DNA of 17,536 bases, from NCBI GenBank assembly GCA_964535315.1, contig CAZHTS010000093.1, positions 1 to 17,536 of the forward strand. Direction: 5' to 3'. Source of the DNA: CAZHTS01 sp964535315. GTDB taxonomy: Bacteria > Chloroflexota > Anaerolineae > Anaerolineales > Anaerolineaceae. A program made the position numbers and the translations under genes. Positions 14,919-17,536 of the stretch are shown here, in pieces (positions within the stretch are counted from its first letter, which is position 1; every line of letters begins with the position of its first letter). The notes under the pieces are model-generated. The model had not been told where the DNA came from. It saw only the letters and a list, made by a program, of their open reading frames with translations, and made no database searches.

Positions 14919-15389
14919 ATGAGCGATGGCGAGACTTATATTCAACGTTTTGAAGCGGCCCGCACCCGGCTGCGTGAGATTGTCCGGCTGGCGCAGGGTA
15001 ACCCGATGATTTATGAGCCCTGGCGTCTCAAGGAGGTGCTCGATCATATCACCGGTTGGGACGACGCCATCATTGCTTCGATTAAATCGATGCTGGCAGG
15101 CGATGTGCCTGCCACGCCGGCAGCCCGCGGCATCGATGTTTATAACGCCGAGACGGTTTCTTCGCGCGAGGCCATCCCTTATGAGGTTACCCAGCGTGAG
15201 TGGGAGACCTCACGCCGCGAACTGCTCGATCTGATGTGCTCGATGAGCGATGAGCAGCTGCACCAGCCTTTTATTCTGCCCTGGGGAGAGAGTGGCACGA
15301 TCGAGACGCTGGTCGACGCTTTTTGTGCGCACGAGGAGACGCACGCCAGCGAGATTCAGGCGATTCTCCAGCGCGGGCGCAGCGTTTGA
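14919..15389 (+). CDS. DinB-like / ClbS-type four-helix bundle protein
   Basis: This 156-aa cytoplasmic protein belongs to the DinB/YfiT-like superfamily. The N-terminal EPWRLKEVLDHITGWDD resembles the ClbS/DfsB pattern. His43, with His138 and His142 in the HEETHASE segment, forms the probable metal-binding triad. Family members include thiol transferases, ClbS (which protects from colibactin) and many of unknown role, so the reaction cannot be named. The frame opens with TTG at 14916, but the adjacent ATG at 14919 has GAGGG at better spacing and is chosen. It is transcribed away from gntR from its own promoter and is followed 80 bp later by the SIS gene. It has no obvious tie to sugar metabolism. 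Confidence 0.75.
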   Translation: MSDGETYIQRFEAARTRLREIVRLAQGNPMIYEPWRLKEVLDHITGWDDAIIASIKSMLAGDVPATPAARGIDVYNAETVSSREAIPYEVTQREWETSRRELLDLMCSMSDEQLHQPFILPWGESGTIETLVDAFCAHEETHASEIQAILQRGRSV

Positions 15390-15411
15390 TTCGTCGTTCT
15401 TTTTGAAAAAA

Positions 15412-15448
15412 TGCATCCATGACAATGATATACTTGGGGTGCATCCAT
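15412..15448 (+). repeat. Direct repeat TGCATCCAT flanking a promoter
   Basis: TGCATCCAT occurs at 15412-15420 and again at 15440-15448, 28 bp apart, one on each side of the extended -10 element. A related TGCCATCCAT follows at the start codon of the SIS gene. The placement would suit binding of a regulator over the promoter. No known operator is recognised. Confidence 0.4.
15426..15434 (+). promoter_or_regulatory. Extended -10 promoter for the NagB-II-like SIS gene
   Basis: TGATATACT fits TGnTATAAT with one change in the hexamer and lies 35 bp upstream of the ATG at 15470, giving a start near 15441. A TTGAAA at 15403 is 20 bp away, too far for a standard -35. The same TGATATA core occurs in the promoter of the gene before it. 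Confidence 0.55.
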
Positions 15449-15469
15449 CCCTAACACACAAGGTGCCGT

Positions 15470-16507
15470 ATGCCATCCATTCTTCATGCCGAAATTCACC
15501 AGCAGCCCTCCGTCATCGCCGAATTGCTCGAGAGCGAAGACGCCAACGTTTCGCGTATCGCCGCCGGCCTGCAGGGCCGTTTCAAGTACGTCGTTATTGC
15601 CGCCCGCGGCACTTCGGATAACGCGGCGCGCTACGCCCAATATCTCTTTGGGGCGCACAACCATTTGCAGGTGGCGCTGGCGACGCCATCGCTGTTCACC
15701 ATGTACGCCACACCGCCGGATCTTTCCGAGGCGCTGGTCATCGGTGTGTCCCAATCCGGCCAATCCCCCGATATCGTCTCGGTGCTTGCCGAGGGGCGGC
15801 GCCAGGGGCGCCCGACGCTGGCGATCACCAATATCGTTGAGTCGCCTCTGGCGGCCGCGGCTGATTACGTCATCCCGCTGCACGCCGGCCCCGAACGCGC
15901 CGTGGCAGCCACCAAGACGTACACCACCTCGCTGGCTGCTCTGGCATTGTTGTCGTGCAAGATGGAGGGCAATGCGCAGCGCCTGGCCGAGTTACACACC
16001 GTGCCGGGTGTGTTGCAGCGCGCTTTGGAAGGGCTTCAGGAAAGCCTCTCACGCGTCGAGCGTTATCGTTATGTCGAACGCTGTTCGGTGCTCGGGCGCG
16101 GTTATAACTATGCCACGGCCTTTGAACTGGCGCTCAAGGTCAAGGAACTGACCCGTGTGGTGGCCGAGCCCTATTCCTCGGCCGATTTCCGGCATGGCCC
16201 GATTGCCACCGTCGTTCAGGGTTTCCCGGTCTTGCTGGTGGCGCCGCGCGGCGCGGTTTCGGCCGATATGACCGATCTGATCCAGCAGTTACGCGCCCTT
16301 GGCGCTGAGACGCTGATCGTGTCGGATGATGAGGCGTTGTTGCGGGGCGCCAACCTGCCGCTGCCCATGCCTTCCGGTCTGCCCGAGTGGCTGACGCCGC
16401 TGGCGGCGGTCGTCCCCGGTCAGTTGTTTGCCATGCAACTGACCATTGAAAAGGGCCTTGACCCTGATAATCCCAAGGGGCTGCATAAGGTTACCGAGAC
16501 GCTTTAG
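15470..16507 (+). CDS. Double-SIS protein, likely glucosamine-6-phosphate deaminase (NagB-II type)
   Basis: This 345-aa protein is two SIS domains without a glutaminase domain, as in NagB-II/GlmS-isomerase-like enzymes that convert GlcN-6-P to Fru-6-P and ammonia. It shows ARGTSDNAARYAQYL (45-59), SQSGQS (94-99), ATKTYTTSLAALAL, LKVKE with E226, and FRHGP with H242. The C-terminal HKVTETL has K340 at the position of the GlmS catalytic lysine. The ATG at 15470 has AAGGTG about 5 nt upstream. It has its own promoter and stands alone on the plus strand facing away from the operon. With NanE and the ROK kinase it would complete the route to glycolysis once GlcNAc-6-P is deacetylated. It is a paralogue of 28-1080, and this one looks closer to the NagB-II pattern. 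Other sugar-phosphate isomerase activities remain possible. Confidence 0.85.
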   Translation: MPSILHAEIHQQPSVIAELLESEDANVSRIAAGLQGRFKYVVIAARGTSDNAARYAQYLFGAHNHLQVALATPSLFTMYATPPDLSEALVIGVSQSGQSPDIVSVLAEGRRQGRPTLAITNIVESPLAAAADYVIPLHAGPERAVAATKTYTTSLAALALLSCKMEGNAQRLAELHTVPGVLQRALEGLQESLSRVERYRYVERCSVLGRGYNYATAFELALKVKELTRVVAEPYSSADFRHGPIATVVQGFPVLLVAPRGAVSADMTDLIQQLRALGAETLIVSDDEALLRGANLPLPMPSGLPEWLTPLAAVVPGQLFAMQLTIEKGLDPDNPKGLHKVTETL

Positions 16508-16514
16508 CCGTCTC
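16496..16514 (+). terminator. Small hairpin overlapping the SIS gene stop codon
   Basis: GAGACG (16496-16501) and CGTCTC (16509-16514) form a 6-bp stem with a 7-nt loop containing the TAG stop. A second inverted repeat, AGGCGCA (16532-16538) with TGCGCCT (16564-16570), ends in a short CTTT run. Neither has a proper U-tract, so termination here is only suggested. Confidence 0.35.
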
Positions 16515-16587
16515 TGATACAAGATTTTAGCAGGCGCAGCGGGCCGGGTTGTGAACGTGTCGTTGCGCCTTTGTACTTCTCAAGCCG

Positions 16588-16860
16588 ATGAAAGAAACCT
16601 TTTTCACGTTTTCGGATAATACCTTGCTGTTTAAGAAGTTTACCTGGGCGTGGAGCATCATCCCTCGTTCAGAGATGATCGATCGGCGATGCAGTGATTG
16701 CGGTAGCGTTGAAAAGCAGCTTTATCCGAGGAGATATTTCTGCAAAGAAACTCTGCCTGCAATCGTACGGCGTTATCGATTTACGAACTTCCGTTTCGAA
16801 TTTATGCGAGGGCCGAGTCTGCCTGGTGGGGGGCCTGACATCGCAAAACTATTTAAATAA
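16588..16860 (+). CDS. Doubtful small ORF, possible gene remnant
   Basis: This 90-aa frame has no convincing ribosome site and no recognised domain. It contains a CSDCG pair of cysteines and a stretch rich in Arg, Phe and Tyr, then GPSLPGGGPDIAKLFK. The Cys-x-x-Cys and GxPDI pattern is reminiscent of some bacterial cytoplasmic proteins, and it could be the shortened remnant of one. It fills most of the 390-bp stretch between the SIS gene and the next gene; otherwise only the weak inverted repeats after the SIS gene are seen there. Confidence 0.25.
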   Translation: MKETFFTFSDNTLLFKKFTWAWSIIPRSEMIDRRCSDCGSVEKQLYPRRYFCKETLPAIVRRYRFTNFRFEFMRGPSLPGGGPDIAKLFK

Positions 16861-16897
16861 CCCGTGTCTTTCAATGTGTCTATTTGGATCTTTTCAA

Positions 16898-17485
16898 ATG
16901 AAGAAGAAAGTCATTATTTGGATTGGGATCTTTCTGGCAACAGTCCTTGGTGCTGTTTTCTGTATGTATGCGGGCATTATTTCGATGTTTGTATTTGGCG
17001 GGGATCTCACCGGGCTGGATCGCTGGATGTTTTTCCGCAGAGATTCGTTCTATGTGGGTGCAATGCATTCCAGCGGCGATAGTTCGCGTTTACCTTTGCT
17101 GAATCCCTATGTTGGAATGTTGCCCAATGGCTCTGGAAGCAGAGAATGGTACATTGATTTAGAGTATTTCAACAAACAACAAGATGACCCGTTGCGAGAC
17201 TACGTCCACATCATTGAAATCAAGCAACTGGCGATCGAAAAAGGGGTGCTCATGGTAAATTCAACCCATGTTTCTAAAAATATGTCGATCGCATGGTTCG
17301 TATTGATCCCGAGTCAAAAAATTGAAACGGGATTCGAGCATGAAGAGGAATTCCGGCAGTATATTGCCGGGTACGGGATCCAAAATCCGCGTTGGATGAC
17401 ACCGCGGGCGGCTTACAGGCAGTTTAAGGAGACCTCCTGTTTATACTGGATTCCGGATTGCGTGGACGTTATACCGGAGAGGTGA
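16898..17485 (+). CDS. Hypothetical protein with N-terminal membrane anchor
   Basis: This 195-aa protein is not recognised. It starts with MKKK and one hydrophobic helix (about 5-30), then a mostly soluble region with many aromatic residues, so a membrane-anchored extracytoplasmic domain is likely. The open frame extends upstream to 16694, but that part is unlike a signal sequence and the ATG at 16898 places positive charges directly before the helix, so it is the better start. The ribosome site is weak (GGAT). Base composition is noticeably lower in GC than the sugar locus, which may mean a different origin. There is no visible functional link to the genes before it. Confidence 0.55.
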   Translation: MKKKVIIWIGIFLATVLGAVFCMYAGIISMFVFGGDLTGLDRWMFFRRDSFYVGAMHSSGDSSRLPLLNPYVGMLPNGSGSREWYIDLEYFNKQQDDPLRDYVHIIEIKQLAIEKGVLMVNSTHVSKNMSIAWFVLIPSQKIETGFEHEEEFRQYIAGYGIQNPRWMTPRAAYRQFKETSCLYWIPDCVDVIPER

Positions 17486-17536
17486 TTGAACTATCTGACG
17501 GATTGCACGTCACGCGTCTAACACGCTGACCCATTT

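Noticed and set aside
15403..15434. TTGAAA with TATACT as a standard -35/-10 promoter
   Set aside because: The spacer is 20 bp, too long; the extended -10 explanation fits better.
1..17536. CRISPR arrays, tRNA or rRNA genes, insertion sequences
   Set aside because: No array-like spaced repeats, cloverleaf or rRNA sequence, or transposase gene was seen on either strand.

Overview
The window is 17.5 kb of fairly GC-rich bacterial DNA carrying one long amino-sugar and glycan-uptake locus. Three things point towards a Chloroflexota bacterium (Anaerolineae/Caldilineae-like): CUT1 binding lipoproteins with Ala/Pro/Gln/Thr-rich linkers, a DUF4127 protein, and a GntR/NanE/ROK/SIS gene set. This is inference, since there is no rRNA or phylogenetic marker in the window. 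A run of exactly 100 Ns (11357-11456) shows that the sequence comes from a scaffolded draft assembly.

Thirteen genes lie head to tail on the minus strand between about 14.8 kb and 0. In transcription order they are: a GntR/UTRA regulator; nanE (ManNAc-6-P 2-epimerase); a DUF4127 protein; binding lipoprotein 2 with its two CUT1 permeases; a cytoplasmic GH-A glycosidase resembling GH5; a DUF4434 lipoprotein; binding lipoprotein 1 with its two CUT1 permeases; a ROK sugar kinase; and a double-SIS sugar-phosphate isomerase/deaminase. Most junctions are overlaps or gaps of a few bases. The longer gaps (about 60-90 bp) mostly hold hairpins, and both binding-protein-to-permease gaps contain a strong one.

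Two genes lie on the plus strand, divergent from gntR: a DinB/ClbS-like four-helix protein and a second double-SIS protein resembling GlcN-6-P deaminase (NagB-II). Each has a TGnTATAAT-like extended -10 promoter upstream. The last ~1 kb is AT-richer, with one predicted membrane-anchored hypothetical protein and one doubtful small ORF.

Proposed working (inference): two ABC importers bring in oligosaccharides containing GlcNAc or ManNAc. The glycosidase cleaves them in the cytoplasm. The ROK kinase phosphorylates the released amino sugar, NanE converts ManNAc-6-P to GlcNAc-6-P, and a SIS enzyme converts GlcN-6-P to Fru-6-P. The GntR/UTRA protein probably senses a sugar phosphate. The window has no ABC ATPase, no NagA deacetylase and no sialic-acid lyase, so these must be elsewhere or unnecessary. 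DUF4127 and DUF4434 are uncharacterised parts of this pathway and are the best candidates for new biochemistry.
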